Positions 16,906-26,124 of a stretch of 64,000 nucleotides of DNA are shown piece by piece (the first letter of the stretch is position 1; every line of letters starts with the position of its first letter). The translations under genes and the position numbers were made by a program. The DNA is from an uncultured Lachnospiraceae bacterium. Its GTDB lineage: Bacteria > Bacillota > Clostridia > Lachnospirales > Lachnospiraceae. The DNA is taken from positions 1 through 64,000 of the forward strand of contig CAMWPB010000006.1 in the NCBI GenBank assembly GCA_947176065.1, written 5' to 3'. The notes under the pieces were generated by a model. It did no database searches, had not been told where the DNA came from, and was given only the letters and a program-made list of their open reading frames with translations.

Positions 16906-17184
16906 ATGGATTTTTTTGAAAAAATTGGGGATACCATTACCTCGAAGGGAAAAGAAGTATTGGGAAAGGCGAAGGATCTGGCTGAGATCGCCAATCTGAA
17001 AGGGCAGATCAGCACCTGTGAGGAGGTAATCAGAAAGAACTATATTGAGATCGGCAGATTATATTATGAGAGAGAGGGTCTGGAGCCCGGGTCAGAATAC
17101 GAGGCATTCTGCCGGGCCATCAGCAATGCAAAGACAGGGATTGAAGATTTGGAGGAGAAGATTCGCCGGGTAAAGGGTATTTAA
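16906..17184 (+). CDS. Small coiled-coil protein of unknown function
   Basis: A 92-residue soluble, highly charged protein I do not recognise by name. It begins with an amphipathic segment (MDFFEKIGDTITSKGKE) and continues as predicted helix with heptad-like spacing to the end (GIEDLEEKIRRVKG). Two cysteines (in ISTCEE and AFCRA) are not arranged as a metal site. Short proteins with this pattern often carry a C-terminal zinc ribbon in related bacteria, but none is present here. The ribosome site AGGAGGGAG is strong. It stands alone, ended by the shared terminator at 17206, and faces the PBP gene. Confidence 0.75.
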   Translation: MDFFEKIGDTITSKGKEVLGKAKDLAEIANLKGQISTCEEVIRKNYIEIGRLYYEREGLEPGSEYEAFCRAISNAKTGIEDLEEKIRRVKGI

Positions 17185-17205
17185 TTTCATATTCATAAGA
17201 AGCAA

Positions 17206-17242
17206 AAAACAGGCTGTTTCCGTAAACGGAGCAGCCTGTTTT
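17206..17242. terminator. Bidirectional terminator between small coiled-coil gene and PBP gene
   Basis: AAAACAGGCTG pairs with CAGCCTGTTTT, with an inner TCCG / CGGA stem. A-runs and T-runs on both sides allow termination of both converging transcripts. Confidence 0.88.
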
Positions 17243-17248
17243 GGCTTG

Positions 17249-19969
17249 TTATTGTTCGGGCTGTTGTTCAGGCTGGGGCTGCGCCTCCGGCTGCTGCTGT
17301 GCCGCCGCTTCCGCCGCTGCCTGTGCCGCCGCTGCGGCCTCCGCGTTTCTCTGGGCAATCTCTGCCCGCTGTGCTTCAATGGTTCCCTCATACCCGGGTG
17401 TTGCGAAAAATACCTCGTCATGAGGACACATGTTGGTCTGCGGCGCGGGTACGGGCACCTCGCTGACGGAACCGTCCTCGTTTACCACCTGGGTGGTGGA
17501 TGTGGAGGAACCGCTCTGCAGAGCGACATTTTCGATCGGTGTCAGCTCGATCACGCCTTCCACCTTGAAGGGACAGAACTCGCGGGCCGGAAGCGTACTG
17601 TACTGACAGATCTGGCCTGCATAGTGCACATCACAGGTTTCGGTGGGAACAGTGCCTTCCGCAAAATATTCCGTCCGCAGCGTTCCGTCGCAAAGCCCTG
17701 CGATGGGCATCTTTCCCGAGCGTGCGCAGACCGTAGCCGTCACAATGCCGGAAGGAACGCTGAAGGATTCGCTGGGCAGATCCTCATGGATCTGCGACAT
17801 CACGGCGCGCCATAATTTTTTCGCCAGATTTTTTTCGTCGCCGGTCAGTTTCACATTGTTATCGTAGCCAGCCCAGGTAGTGGCTGTGTAGTAAGGGGTG
17901 TAGCCCGAGAACCACACATCGTTGTAATCGGAGGTGGTACCCGTTTTTCCTGCGATAGCCATATTGCCGAAGTTGACGGAGCCGCCGGTGCCGCTTGTGA
18001 CTACGTCTACCATGGCATCTGTCAGCAGAAAGGCGGTGGTTTCTTTGATGACCTGTTTGGAGTTTGGCAGGGTATTGTCCAGAAGAACATTCCCGTCGTG
18101 ATCCAGTACCTTTGTGTAAAGCTTGGGTTTAATATAGGTGCCGCCGTTTGCGATGCAGGCGTAAGCGGCGTTTAACTCCTCGTTGGTGACGCCGTGGGTG
18201 AGACCGCCGAGGGCGGTAGTCTGCTGAATGTCCGAGAAGATTTCGCCGTTTATTTCCTCCCGTTCCACAATGGTGGTGAAACCGAAGTTTTTCAGATAAT
18301 CAAAGCCAAGCTGGGGCGTGATCTGGGTCAGCGTCTTTACGGCCACGATATTCATGGAATCGCGGATGCCGTCCCGCAGGGAGGAAAGTCCCCGGTACTG
18401 CTCACCGTACCAGTTAGCCACCGGGCGGCCCGTGGCGTAGTTAAAGGGTGCATCGTTCATAATCGTGGCGAGAGTCAGCCCTGCACTGTCCAGGGCGGGC
18501 GCATAGGTGGACACAATCTTAAAGGTGGAACCGGGCTGTCTGGCCGTATCGGTAGCGCGGTTTAAGGTGCGGCTGGCGGTTTTGGCGCCACGGCCGCCGA
18601 CCATAGCCACGATACAGCCTGTGCTCTGATCCTCCACCACCAGGGATACCTGAGGCTGGGGGGTCAGATTGATGTTTTCGCCGAACACTTCGTCGCCGGA
18701 ACGCATCACATCGGCCTTGTAGGCCTCGATATCCTGATAAGCCTCCTCCTGCGAAGCGTAAATCAGGTTATAGCTGGCAGAGCGGTTTTCCCTCCAGTAG
18801 CTGCGGAACATTTCCGTGCTGACATTTTCTCTCTCCCCGTTTGCCCGGTCGATAGTCAGTTCATAGTTCAGATACCATTTGGTGTTGGCGGGGAAGTTGC
18901 TCTCGTCCGCGAAGGCGTTGTCGCAGATTGCCTGGATTTTAGGATCCTGGGTGGAATATATTTTTAAGCCTCCGCTGTAGAGCAGGGTATAGGCCTGCGT
19001 CTCATTGTAACCGGCAGCTATCAGATCCTCCATGACATCGTCCGTCAGCGCATCCACAAAATATGTACTGACAGCGTTGTCTTCATTTTTGGCGTCTGCT
19101 ACCTGAATGCGGGAATAGACGTCGTCGGCCAGCGCCTCCGCGCGCTCTTCCTCGGTTATATAGCCCTGCTCCATCATATCTTTCAGCACCTTTTCCCGGC
19201 GGTCCGCGTTATTTTCCGGATGCGTGATGGGATTATAGCGGGACGGATTCTGGGTGATGCCCGCAATCACGGCGCACTCGGACAGGGTAAGCTCATTGAC
19301 ATGCTTGCCAAAATAGCGTCTGGATGCCGCTTCCACGCCAAGCGTATTAGACCCCAGGTTGATGGTGTTCATGTAATTGATCAGGATGGAGTCTTTATCC
19401 ATGACCTTTTCCAGTTCCAGAGCCAGATACTGTTCCTGAAACTTTCGCTTGAATTTATCTGCCCAGGAATCCTCGGAAGTCCAGTCCGTAAACACATTGT
19501 TCTTCAGGAGCTGTTGGGTAATGGTGCTGGCGCCCTCGGAAAAATGCCGGTTCTGGATACCGATCACGCCCGCGCGGATAATGCCCTTGATGTCGATGCC
19601 GTTGTGGTCATAAAAACGGGCGTCCTCGACGGCGACAAAAGCGTTCTTTAAGTCCTGGGGAACCATGTCGATGGAAACCGGGATCCGGTTGGCGTCGGTG
19701 GAAACCAGCTTCTTGATCTGCGTACCTTCTATATTGTACACAAAGGTGGAAAAGCCGGAGGGGGTCACGTCGATGTTGCTGATATCCGGCGCTGTCGCCA
19801 GAATCCCCTTGAAAGCGCCGATGCCTGCGCTTGTGCCGACGATGGCTGCGCCGATCAGCGCAATCAGAAATACCTGCACAAAGGTAAAGGCTATCTTTCT
19901 GCTCCATTTTTTACCTGTAGAATGAAGCGCCTGCTGTTTTTTGCGGACGCCCTTTTTGCCGTAATTCAT
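17249..19969 (-). CDS. Class A penicillin-binding protein (bifunctional transglycosylase/transpeptidase)
   Basis: Polymerises and crosslinks peptidoglycan at the outer face of the membrane. A basic cytoplasmic N-terminus is followed by one transmembrane helix (residues 27-50), then the GT51 domain with catalytic Glu115 in VAVEDARFYDHNG and SEGASTITQQLLKN. The transpeptidase domain has STFK (Ser481), SMN (538-540) and KTG (675-677). The C-terminus carries an extra region after residue 770 with two cysteines and ends in an Ala/Gln/Pro-rich low-complexity tail of about 40 residues, likely exposed in the wall. At 906 residues it fits PBP1 of Clostridia. It has its own promoter at 20057-20085 and a terminator at 17206. 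Confidence 0.95.
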   Translation of the reverse strand: MNYGKKGVRKKQQALHSTGKKWSRKIAFTFVQVFLIALIGAAIVGTSAGIGAFKGILATAPDISNIDVTPSGFSTFVYNIEGTQIKKLVSTDANRIPVSIDMVPQDLKNAFVAVEDARFYDHNGIDIKGIIRAGVIGIQNRHFSEGASTITQQLLKNNVFTDWTSEDSWADKFKRKFQEQYLALELEKVMDKDSILINYMNTINLGSNTLGVEAASRRYFGKHVNELTLSECAVIAGITQNPSRYNPITHPENNADRREKVLKDMMEQGYITEEERAEALADDVYSRIQVADAKNEDNAVSTYFVDALTDDVMEDLIAAGYNETQAYTLLYSGGLKIYSTQDPKIQAICDNAFADESNFPANTKWYLNYELTIDRANGERENVSTEMFRSYWRENRSASYNLIYASQEEAYQDIEAYKADVMRSGDEVFGENINLTPQPQVSLVVEDQSTGCIVAMVGGRGAKTASRTLNRATDTARQPGSTFKIVSTYAPALDSAGLTLATIMNDAPFNYATGRPVANWYGEQYRGLSSLRDGIRDSMNIVAVKTLTQITPQLGFDYLKNFGFTTIVEREEINGEIFSDIQQTTALGGLTHGVTNEELNAAYACIANGGTYIKPKLYTKVLDHDGNVLLDNTLPNSKQVIKETTAFLLTDAMVDVVTSGTGGSVNFGNMAIAGKTGTTSDYNDVWFSGYTPYYTATTWAGYDNNVKLTGDEKNLAKKLWRAVMSQIHEDLPSESFSVPSGIVTATVCARSGKMPIAGLCDGTLRTEYFAEGTVPTETCDVHYAGQICQYSTLPAREFCPFKVEGVIELTPIENVALQSGSSTSTTQVVNEDGSVSEVPVPAPQTNMCPHDEVFFATPGYEGTIEAQRAEIAQRNAEAAAAAQAAAEAAAQQQPEAQPQPEQQPEQ

Positions 19970-20056
19970 AAGATACTGCCTCCTCGACTCACTATCATAG
20001 TCTCAAATGCCAATGTAGTCCATTTTTAAAGGCCGCAATTTGCCCGACCTGTGACG

Positions 20057-20085
20057 ATTATAGCATAATTGCCGCTGGCAAATAA
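20057..20085 (-). promoter_or_regulatory. Probable promoter of the class A PBP gene
   Basis: Minus strand: TTATTT, 17 bases ending TGC, then TATAAT (extended -10 TGnTATAAT). It is divergent from the yigZ promoter. Confidence 0.6.
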
Positions 20086-20108
20086 AGGTTTTTATGCTTT
20101 CTTAAGAA

Positions 20109-20137
20109 TTGTTTACGATTCTGTGCACATTTATACT
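20109..20137 (+). promoter_or_regulatory. Promoter of yigZ-mgtE
   Basis: TTGTTT, 17 bases, TATACT. The predicted transcript start is about 20 bases before the yigZ ATG, which rules out start codons upstream of 20140. Confidence 0.7.
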
Positions 20138-20163
20138 TGCACTGCGGGAAGAAATGTGTAACG

Positions 20164-20835
20164 ATGTTATACATGGATAAGTATGCACCGTATAAAATTA
20201 TTGAATATGGGGGCGAGGGGGAGATCGTGGAAAAGAAATCCCGTTTTATCGCCCATGTGCAGGCCACCCACACCGAGGAGGAAGCGGCGGCCTTTATTGA
20301 GGCGGAGAAGAAGCGCTACTGGGACGCCAGACATCACTGTTATGCCTATATCATAGGGGAGCAGGGCGAGACTGTGCGGTATTCGGACGACGGGGAGCCC
20401 TCCGGCACGGCCGGCAGACCCATTCTGGAAGTGCTTACAGGATCGGGCATCCGTGGGCTGACGCTGGTGGTGACACGGTATTTCGGCGGGACACTCCTTG
20501 GCACCGGCGGGCTTGTGCGCGCCTACACACAGGCGGCGCAGGCGGGTATTGCGGACAGCCGCGTGGCCGTGATGCGGTATGGGTACGCCCTTACGGTGGA
20601 CACGGATTATAACGGCATTGGTAAGATACAATATCTTTTGGGACAGAGGGGGATTCCCATAGAGGAATCCGTCTATACGGAACAGGTATCCATTGGATTC
20701 CATGTACCATGTGAGGAAAAGGACAAACTGATAAAGGACATTACGGAGGCGACCGCTGGCGCAGCGCGGGTGGGTGTCTCAGATCCTTTCTATTATAAAA
20801 GTGCGGAAGAACTTTCCGGGAGTGATCCGGGTTAA
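20164..20835 (+). CDS. YigZ/IMPACT-family protein
   Basis: A conserved cytoplasmic protein of the UPF0029/IMPACT family; relatives are implicated in translation-related regulation in eukaryotes, but the bacterial role is not settled. The signature region is intact: EKKSRFIAHVQ, DARHHCYAY, RYSDDGEPSGTAGRPIL and VTRYFGGTLLGTGGLVRAY. The C-terminal half carries the ferredoxin-like DUF1949 domain (VDTDYNGIGKIQYLL). The start could be ATG 20164 or ATG 20173; both have weak ribosome sites. It probably shares a transcript with mgtE, 18 bp downstream. Confidence 0.92.
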   Translation: MLYMDKYAPYKIIEYGGEGEIVEKKSRFIAHVQATHTEEEAAAFIEAEKKRYWDARHHCYAYIIGEQGETVRYSDDGEPSGTAGRPILEVLTGSGIRGLTLVVTRYFGGTLLGTGGLVRAYTQAAQAGIADSRVAVMRYGYALTVDTDYNGIGKIQYLLGQRGIPIEESVYTEQVSIGFHVPCEEKDKLIKDITEATAGAARVGVSDPFYYKSAEELSGSDPG

Positions 20836-20853
20836 AAGCCAGGAGCCGCCGGG

Positions 20854-22293
20854 ATGCGTTTTCCGGCGGAAAGGCGGCAGACTATGGGGGAGAACAGGGA
20901 AACAGAAAAAAAGGCGGAAGCGCTGGAGACAAAGGTTTATAACGACTATGCCGACTTTGGCGTGGAGGAGATCCGGGAGCTTCTCAGAAAAGGACAGTAC
21001 ACGAGCCTCCGAAAGATTATTGAGGAGCTCAATGACGCGGATATCGCCGATTATATGGAAGAGATGGAGGAGGAAGAGGTCGTTAAAATATTCCGCATCC
21101 TGCCCAAAGACACGGCGGCGGACGTCTTTTCCTATCTGGAGATTGACAGGCAGCAGTCCATTATTACCTCTCTGTCAGATAAGGACGCGGCGCGCATTAT
21201 CGACAACATGATGTCCGACGATGCGAAGGAGCTGATGGAGGAGATGCCCGCCAATGTGGTAAAGCGTCTGATTGCCAACACCAGCGCGGACACCAGAAAG
21301 GCCATCAATCATCTGATGCGTTACCCGGAGGATTCCGCCGGCAGCATTATGACGGTGGAGTATGTGGATTTAAAGGAACACTACACGGTGGCCCAGGCCA
21401 TTGAGCGGATTCGCAAGGTGGGGCTTGACAGCGAGACCATAAACATCTGCTATGTGCTGGATTATAAGCGGACGCTGGTGGGGACTGTTGCGCTGCGCTA
21501 TCTGCTCCTGAGCGACCCGGACGCCGTGATTGGCGACATGATGCACAGGAACGTGGTATCCCTCCATACCCTGATGGATCAGGAGGAGGTTGCCAGACAG
21601 TTCAGAAAATATGAGTTCACGGCGATGCCGGTGGTGGACAATGAGGACAGGCTTGTGGGCATTATCACCATGGACGACGTGGTGGACATTCTGGAGGAGG
21701 AGACCACGGAGGATATCGAGAAGATGGCGGCTTTGATGCCATCCGATAAGCCTTACCTGAAGATGACGGTATTTGACGCCTTCAAAAAAAGGATTCCATG
21801 GCTCCTGCTCCTGATGATTTCAGCCACCTTCACGGGGAGTATCATCACATCTTTTGAGAATGAATTGAGCCGCTATGTGGTGCTGACGGCTTTTATTCCC
21901 ATGCTGATGGACACCGGCGGAAACGCGGGCGGACAGGCCTCTGCCATTATCATTCGCGGTATTTCGTTGGATGAGATCGCGTTCAGTGATTGGACGAAGG
22001 TGATCTGGAAGGAAATCCGAACGGCAGTTCTGTGCGGTCTGACTTTGTCGGTCTGCAATTTCGTCAGACTTCTGCTTTTTGACCAGGTGGGCGTACAGGT
22101 TGCCCTGGTGGTCTGCATTACCCTGCTGATGGCGGTTATCGTGGCGAAGATGGTCGGTTCGACACTGCCCATGCTGGCAAAGAAAATCGGGCTTGATCCG
22201 GCGGTGATGGCAAGCCCGTTTATCACGACGATCGTGGACGCGATCTCTCTGCTGATTTATTTCCGCGTGGCGGAGATTGTATTGGGGATTTGA
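20854..22293 (+). CDS. mgtE: Magnesium transporter MgtE
   Basis: A dimeric Mg2+ channel whose cytoplasmic domains sense Mg2+. The order is the usual one: helical N domain (residues 30-150, with LRKGQYTSLRKIIEEL), a CBS pair (about 155-275, with YPEDSAGSIMTVEYV and VDNEDRLVGIITMDDVVDIL), a plug helix, and five transmembrane helices from about 310 with the pore motif MLMDTGGNAGGQASA. The start at 20854 has AGGAG 8 bases upstream; ATG 20884 behind AGGCGG is an equally possible start. There is no room for an M-box riboswitch because yigZ ends just upstream. Confidence 0.95.
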   Translation: MRFPAERRQTMGENRETEKKAEALETKVYNDYADFGVEEIRELLRKGQYTSLRKIIEELNDADIADYMEEMEEEEVVKIFRILPKDTAADVFSYLEIDRQQSIITSLSDKDAARIIDNMMSDDAKELMEEMPANVVKRLIANTSADTRKAINHLMRYPEDSAGSIMTVEYVDLKEHYTVAQAIERIRKVGLDSETINICYVLDYKRTLVGTVALRYLLLSDPDAVIGDMMHRNVVSLHTLMDQEEVARQFRKYEFTAMPVVDNEDRLVGIITMDDVVDILEEETTEDIEKMAALMPSDKPYLKMTVFDAFKKRIPWLLLLMISATFTGSIITSFENELSRYVVLTAFIPMLMDTGGNAGGQASAIIIRGISLDEIAFSDWTKVIWKEIRTAVLCGLTLSVCNFVRLLLFDQVGVQVALVVCITLLMAVIVAKMVGSTLPMLAKKIGLDPAVMASPFITTIVDAISLLIYFRVAEIVLGI

Positions 22294-22300
22294 ACGCTGC

Positions 22301-22329
22301 TTTACACTTTTGGTGAAGTCTGTTATGAT
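22301..22329 (+). promoter_or_regulatory. Promoter of the small gene at 22372
   Basis: TTTACA, 17 bases, TATGAT, directly after the mgtE stop codon. Confidence 0.78.
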
Positions 22330-22371
22330 GAAATTGTAGCGGTCGTATCGATTATGAAAGTGGGTGATGAA

Positions 22372-22548
22372 ATGCCTGGTGAAAAGGAATTGAATGTCAA
22401 TCTTTTAGACAAGCTGGATTTATTGGAGAGATTGGAGATGGCAGGTCAGGACGGCGGGTATGAGAAAATGAAACAGCAGATTGCTTTTGAAAAGAAATGT
22501 ATTGAGCGCAAATTATATCAGAATCCGCCGCTGACGGAAGCAAAATGA
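22372..22548 (+). CDS. Small protein of unknown function
   Basis: A 58-residue, charged, probably helical protein (NLLDKLDLLERLEMAGQDGG) without membrane segments, cysteine clusters or a recognised domain. It has its own good promoter and a strong terminator, which supports a real monocistronic gene. ATG 22372 is preferred over ATG 22354 because GGTGAT, part of the full anti-Shine-Dalgarno match, lies just before it. Function unknown. Confidence 0.65.
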   Translation: MPGEKELNVNLLDKLDLLERLEMAGQDGGYEKMKQQIAFEKKCIERKLYQNPPLTEAK

Positions 22549-22551
22549 AAT

Positions 22552-22580
22552 ACCCCGCAGTCTGCTGCGGGGTTTATTAT
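22552..22580 (+). terminator. Terminator between the small gene and typA
   Basis: ACCCCGCAG pairs with CTGCGGGGT, then TTTATTAT. The opposite strand has fewer Ts but may also stop typA transcripts. Confidence 0.85.
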
Positions 22581-22595
22581 GCTCATTTTCAAACA

Positions 22596-24437
22596 TTATT
22601 TTTTCGCCGCTGCCGAAATCGCCGCCCTCTTTCTGAGCGTCGGGTCCAGAATCTTCTTGCGGATTCTGAGGCTCTCCGGGGTTACCTCCAGAAGCTCGTC
22701 AGTGTCGATAAATTCAAGCGCCTGCTCCAGACTTAAGATCTTGGGCGGTGTGAGGCGCAGCGCCTCGTCTGCGCTGGAAGAGCGGGTGTTGGTGAGCTGT
22801 TTTTTCTTGCACACGTTCAGCTCGATGTCCTCGCCGCGTCCGTTCTGGCCTACGACCATGCCGGAGTAGACCTTCTCGCCGGGGCCGATGAAGAGGGTGC
22901 CGCGCTCCTGCGCGTTGTAGAGGCCGTAGGTGATGGCCTCGCCCGCCTCAAAGGCGATGAGGGAACCCTGCTTGCGGTACTGGATATCTCCCTTGTAGGG
23001 CCCGTAGCCGTCAAAGATGGTGTTCATAATGCCGTTGCCCTTGGTGTCGGTCAGAAATTCGCCCCGGTAGCCGATCAGACCCCTTGAAGGGATGGAGAAC
23101 TCCAGACGGGTATAACCGCCGGAGGCCATGCCCATATTTTTCAGCTCGCCCTTTCTCTGGCTGAGTTTTTCAATGACCGTCCCGGAAAATTCTTCCGGCA
23201 CATCCACATAGCACAGCTCCATAGGCTCCGTCCTTTTGCCGTTCTCGTCGGTTTTGTAAAGCACTTCCGCCTTGCTTACGGCAAACTCAAAGCCTTCCCG
23301 GCGCATGTTTTCGATCAGGACAGAGAGATGCAGCTCGCCGCGGCCGGACACCTTGAAAGCCTCCGTGGTGTCGGTTTCCTCCACCCGCAGGGACACATCC
23401 GTGTTTAACTCCTTAAAAAGGCGGTCGCGCAGATGACGGCTGGTGACATACTTGCCCTCCTTTCCGGCGAGGGGGGAGTCGTTTACGATAAAGTGCATGG
23501 CAATCGTCGGCTCCGAAATTTTCTGGAAGGGAATCGGCTGGGGGGTATCGGGGGAACAGAGGGTGTCGCCGATATGGATGTCCGCAATGCCGGAGATCGC
23601 CACGATGGCGCCGATGTCTGCCTCCTTTACGTCTACCTTGTTCAGACCGTCATACTCGTAGAGCTTGCTGATTTTTACCTTTTTCATTTTGTCGGGGTCG
23701 TGGTGGTTAACGATGACGACCTCCTGGTTGACCTTGACGGAGCCGTTGTCCACCTTGCCGACGCCGATGCGTCCTACATATTCGTTGTAGTCGATGGTGC
23801 TTATCAGAATCTGGGTGCCCGCGTCGGGATCGCCCTGGGGCGCGGGAATGTGCTCGATGATGGTGTCAAAGAGCGGGGTCATGTCCTTGCCCTTGACTGT
23901 AAGCTGCGTGGTGGCAGTGCCGGTCTTTGCGGAGGCGTAGACGAAGGGGCAGTCAAGCTGCTCGTCGTTGGCGTCCAGATCCATAAAAAGCTCCAGCACT
24001 TCGTCCACGACCTGAATCGGCCTGGCCTCCGGGCGGTCGCACTTGTTGATGCATACGATCACGGACAGATCCAGCTCCAGCGCCTTTTTCAGCACGAATT
24101 TTGTCTGGGGCATAGGGCCCTCAAAGGCATCCACCACAAGGATTACGCCGTCCACCATTTTCAGTACGCGCTCCACCTCACCGCCGAAATCCGCGTGGCC
24201 GGGGGTGTCGATGATGTTGATTTTTGTTCCCTTGTAGGTGACGGCGGTGTTTTTGGAAAGGATCGTGATGCCGCGCTCCTTCTCTATGTCGTTGGAGTCC
24301 ATGACGCGCTCCGCCACTTCCTGATTCTCCCGGAAAACGCCGCTCTGTTTCAAAAGCTCGTCCACCAAAGTGGTCTTGCCATGGTCAACATGGGCGATAA
24401 TTGCTATATTTCTGACATCTTCTCTTGTCTGTTTCAT
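22596..24437 (-). CDS. typA: Ribosome-associated GTPase TypA/BipA
   Basis: A translational GTPase that binds the ribosome at the EF-G site and supports 50S assembly and growth under stress. Its 613 residues begin with the G1 motif [15 protein letters not shown], then ERGITI (G2 region), [14 protein letters not shown] (G3) and NKCDRP (G4). Domain II and the EF-G-like domains III and V follow, and the TypA-specific C-terminal domain is recognisable ([20 protein letters not shown], then [13 protein letters not shown]). It ends in a lysine-rich tail. Own promoter at 24483-24511; AAAGG lies 11 bases before the ATG. Confidence 0.97.
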   Translation of the reverse strand: MKQTREDVRNIAIIAHVDHGKTTLVDELLKQSGVFRENQEVAERVMDSNDIEKERGITILSKNTAVTYKGTKINIIDTPGHADFGGEVERVLKMVDGVILVVDAFEGPMPQTKFVLKKALELDLSVIVCINKCDRPEARPIQVVDEVLELFMDLDANDEQLDCPFVYASAKTGTATTQLTVKGKDMTPLFDTIIEHIPAPQGDPDAGTQILISTIDYNEYVGRIGVGKVDNGSVKVNQEVVIVNHHDPDKMKKVKISKLYEYDGLNKVDVKEADIGAIVAISGIADIHIGDTLCSPDTPQPIPFQKISEPTIAMHFIVNDSPLAGKEGKYVTSRHLRDRLFKELNTDVSLRVEETDTTEAFKVSGRGELHLSVLIENMRREGFEFAVSKAEVLYKTDENGKRTEPMELCYVDVPEEFSGTVIEKLSQRKGELKNMGMASGGYTRLEFSIPSRGLIGYRGEFLTDTKGNGIMNTIFDGYGPYKGDIQYRKQGSLIAFEAGEAITYGLYNAQERGTLFIGPGEKVYSGMVVGQNGRGEDIELNVCKKKQLTNTRSSSADEALRLTPPKILSLEQALEFIDTDELLEVTPESLRIRKKILDPTLRKRAAISAAAKK

Positions 24438-24482
24438 ATAATACCGTGCCTTTCGTTTTTAAATGTGAGAATTTCCTCGACG

Positions 24483-24511
24483 ATTATAACACTTGACTCT
24501 CCGTCTGGCAA
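24483..24511 (-). promoter_or_regulatory. Promoter of typA
   Basis: Minus strand: TTGCCA, 17 bases, TATAAT, 46 bp before the start codon. Confidence 0.78.
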
Positions 24512-24631
24512 GTCGCGCGACCCCTTACAGTTCTATTTTCCTGCTGCATCTTATATATTGATAATACAATAACAGTTCAGGGCCGGGTTTTGGTACGGCG
24601 CCTAAAATACTTGAGCAGAATGGAGGAAAAC

Positions 24632-25264
24632 ATGACGGATAAGGTAATTGAAAACAACCAGGTGGCAGTGATGGGGGAGATTGTAAGCGATTTTTCCTTC
24701 AGCCACGAGATTTTCGGAGAGGGCTTTTATATGGTAGATATCAGTGTGGATCGACTCAGTGAGTCAACTGATATCATACCGGTGATGGTGTCTGAGAGGC
24801 TCATTGACGTAAATGAGGATTACAGGGGAATGAAGATATGCATCACGGGACAGTTCCGATCCTATAACAGGCATGAAGAGAGAAAGAACAGGCTGGTTCT
24901 GTCTGTTTTTGCCCGGGAAATCGAGTTTGTGGACGACATCGGGGAAGGAGCAAAGACAAACCAGATTTTTTTAGACGGTTATATCTGTAAAGCTCCGGTT
25001 TACCGAAAGACCCCGCTTGGCAGGGAGATTGCCGATCTGCTCCTGGCAGTAAACAGGCCTTATGGGAAATCGGATTACATACCCTGCATCTGCTGGGGGC
25101 GGAACGCCAGATTTGCCAGCAATTTTGAGGTGGGGAGCCGCTGCGCCATCTGGGGCCGGATCCAGAGCCGTGAATATATGAAAAAATTGTCGGAGGAGCA
25201 GCTGGAGAGAAGGATTGCTTACGAGGTTTCCGTCAGCAAGCTGGAGCTGGTGGAAGAGGAATAA
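24632..25264 (+). CDS. Single-stranded DNA-binding-like protein with two OB folds
   Basis: A 210-residue protein related to SSB. The first half (VAVMGEIVSDFSFSHE through VFAREIEFVD) and the second (NQIFLDGYICKAPVYRKTPLGREIADLLLAV through EVSVSKLELV) each look like an OB fold; the second has the SSB-like pattern including YIPCICWGRNA. The usual acidic SSB tail tip is absent, though the end is acidic (VEEE). TGGAGG precedes ATG 24632; earlier in-frame starts lack a site. Canonical ssb normally sits between rpsF and rpsR, so this is a paralogue, perhaps for repair or replication restart. That role is inferred. Confidence 0.8.
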   Translation: MTDKVIENNQVAVMGEIVSDFSFSHEIFGEGFYMVDISVDRLSESTDIIPVMVSERLIDVNEDYRGMKICITGQFRSYNRHEERKNRLVLSVFAREIEFVDDIGEGAKTNQIFLDGYICKAPVYRKTPLGREIADLLLAVNRPYGKSDYIPCICWGRNARFASNFEVGSRCAIWGRIQSREYMKKLSEEQLERRIAYEVSVSKLELVEEE

Positions 25265-25335
25265 GGCTTGCGCGAATCATGCGAGTGTGCTATCCTAATC
25301 CTATGTATTTAATATAAAAATACGGGGTGCTGGCT

Positions 25336-25836
25336 ATGGAAAAGGGCAGGATTCAGATATACAGCGGGGAAGGGCACGGAAAGTCCCCGGCAGCGCTTGG
25401 CCGTGCGATTCAGTCGGCCTGCGACGGCGAATATGTCGTTATCATACAGTTTCTGAAGGGAAGAGGTCTGGCGGAGTCGGAGTTTGTGAAGCGTCTGGAG
25501 CCGGAGATTAAGATTTTCCGTTTTGAGAAGTCAGAGGAAGATTTTTCACAGCTTTCCGATACGCGCAAGACAGAGGAGAGCAGCAACATAAGAAACGGCC
25601 TGAATTTTGCAAAAAAAATCCTGAACACGGGGGAGTGTTCCCTGCTGATTCTGGATGAGGTGCTGGGGCTGATTGACAACGGCATTATCACGGTGGAAGA
25701 GCTGAAGAATCTGCTTTCGGGAAAGCCGGAGGATATGGACATCATTATGACGGGCATCACCTTAAACGACAGGGTCTGTGCGTTGGCGGATCAGGTGACG
25801 AAGGTGGAGACGATGCATTTTAAGATATGGGATTGA
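25336..25836 (+). CDS. BtuR/CobO-like ATP:corrinoid adenosyltransferase family protein
   Basis: A 166-residue P-loop protein matching the cob(I)alamin adenosyltransferase BtuR family. It begins IQIYSGEGHGKSPAALGRA, a Walker A variant (the family usually has GNGKGKTT), and contains VVIIQFLKGRG and LLILDEVLGLI, the Walker B-like block, and a C-terminal MTGITLNDRVCALADQVTKVE. It would adenylate reduced corrinoids, but no cobalamin genes or riboswitch are nearby, so another nucleotide-dependent role is possible. ATG 25336 follows GGGGTG. The -35 box of the dapA promoter overlaps its stop codon. Confidence 0.8.
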   Translation: MEKGRIQIYSGEGHGKSPAALGRAIQSACDGEYVVIIQFLKGRGLAESEFVKRLEPEIKIFRFEKSEEDFSQLSDTRKTEESSNIRNGLNFAKKILNTGECSLLILDEVLGLIDNGIITVEELKNLLSGKPEDMDIIMTGITLNDRVCALADQVTKVETMHFKIWD

Positions 25837-25861
25837 CACGGATGCGCCCGGGTGCTATGAT
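25833..25861 (+). promoter_or_regulatory. Promoter of the lysine-riboswitch / dapA transcript
   Basis: TTGACA, 17 bases, TATGAT. The -35 box overlaps the stop codon of the preceding gene. Confidence 0.88.
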
Positions 25862-25889
25862 GAATCATAGTAAACAATAGTATAAAGTT

Positions 25890-26053
25890 TGATAGAGGTT
25901 GCGTTATCTATCAGTACGGGCATGGATGTGACAGGCACAGGGGAAATGTTCGGAAAGGAGAGGACGCCGAAAGGAGAGACGGCCTGCGAGTTTTTACCTT
26001 GGGCATACAGTTAAGAGCTGTATGACTGTCATCGTAATGATGGGGCGCTATCC
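25890..26053 (+). promoter_or_regulatory. Lysine riboswitch (L box)
   Basis: The P1 stem is GATAG / CTATC, enclosing the conserved blocks GAGGTTGCG, CAGTA, AGGGGAA, CGCCGAAAGG, TTGGGC and the P5 hairpin arms around CTGTATGACTGTCAT, in L-box order. In this family lysine binding stabilises P1 and lets a downstream terminator form. The downstream gene, dapA, belongs to lysine synthesis, which fits. Confidence 0.92.
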
Positions 26054-26076
26054 AGACCGGAAACGGAAGAATTATG

Positions 26077-26107
26077 GAGCTGGCCCTGCGTGGCCGGCTC
26101 TTATTAT
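26077..26107 (+). terminator. Riboswitch expression-platform terminator before dapA
   Basis: GAGC-GGCC pairs with GGCC-GCTC (one internal mismatch), followed by TTATTAT and ending 18 bases before the dapA start. It is the likely off-state terminator of the L box. Confidence 0.8.
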
Positions 26108-26124
26108 GCAGAGAGGAGATAAAT

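Noticed and set aside
20836..20883. Possible M-box riboswitch for mgtE
   Set aside because: Only 18-48 bp separate yigZ from mgtE, far too short for an M box.
23433..24572. Plus-strand open frame of 379 codons opposite typA
   Set aside because: TypA motifs on the minus strand are unambiguous; the opposing translation is Val/Asp-rich shadow sequence.
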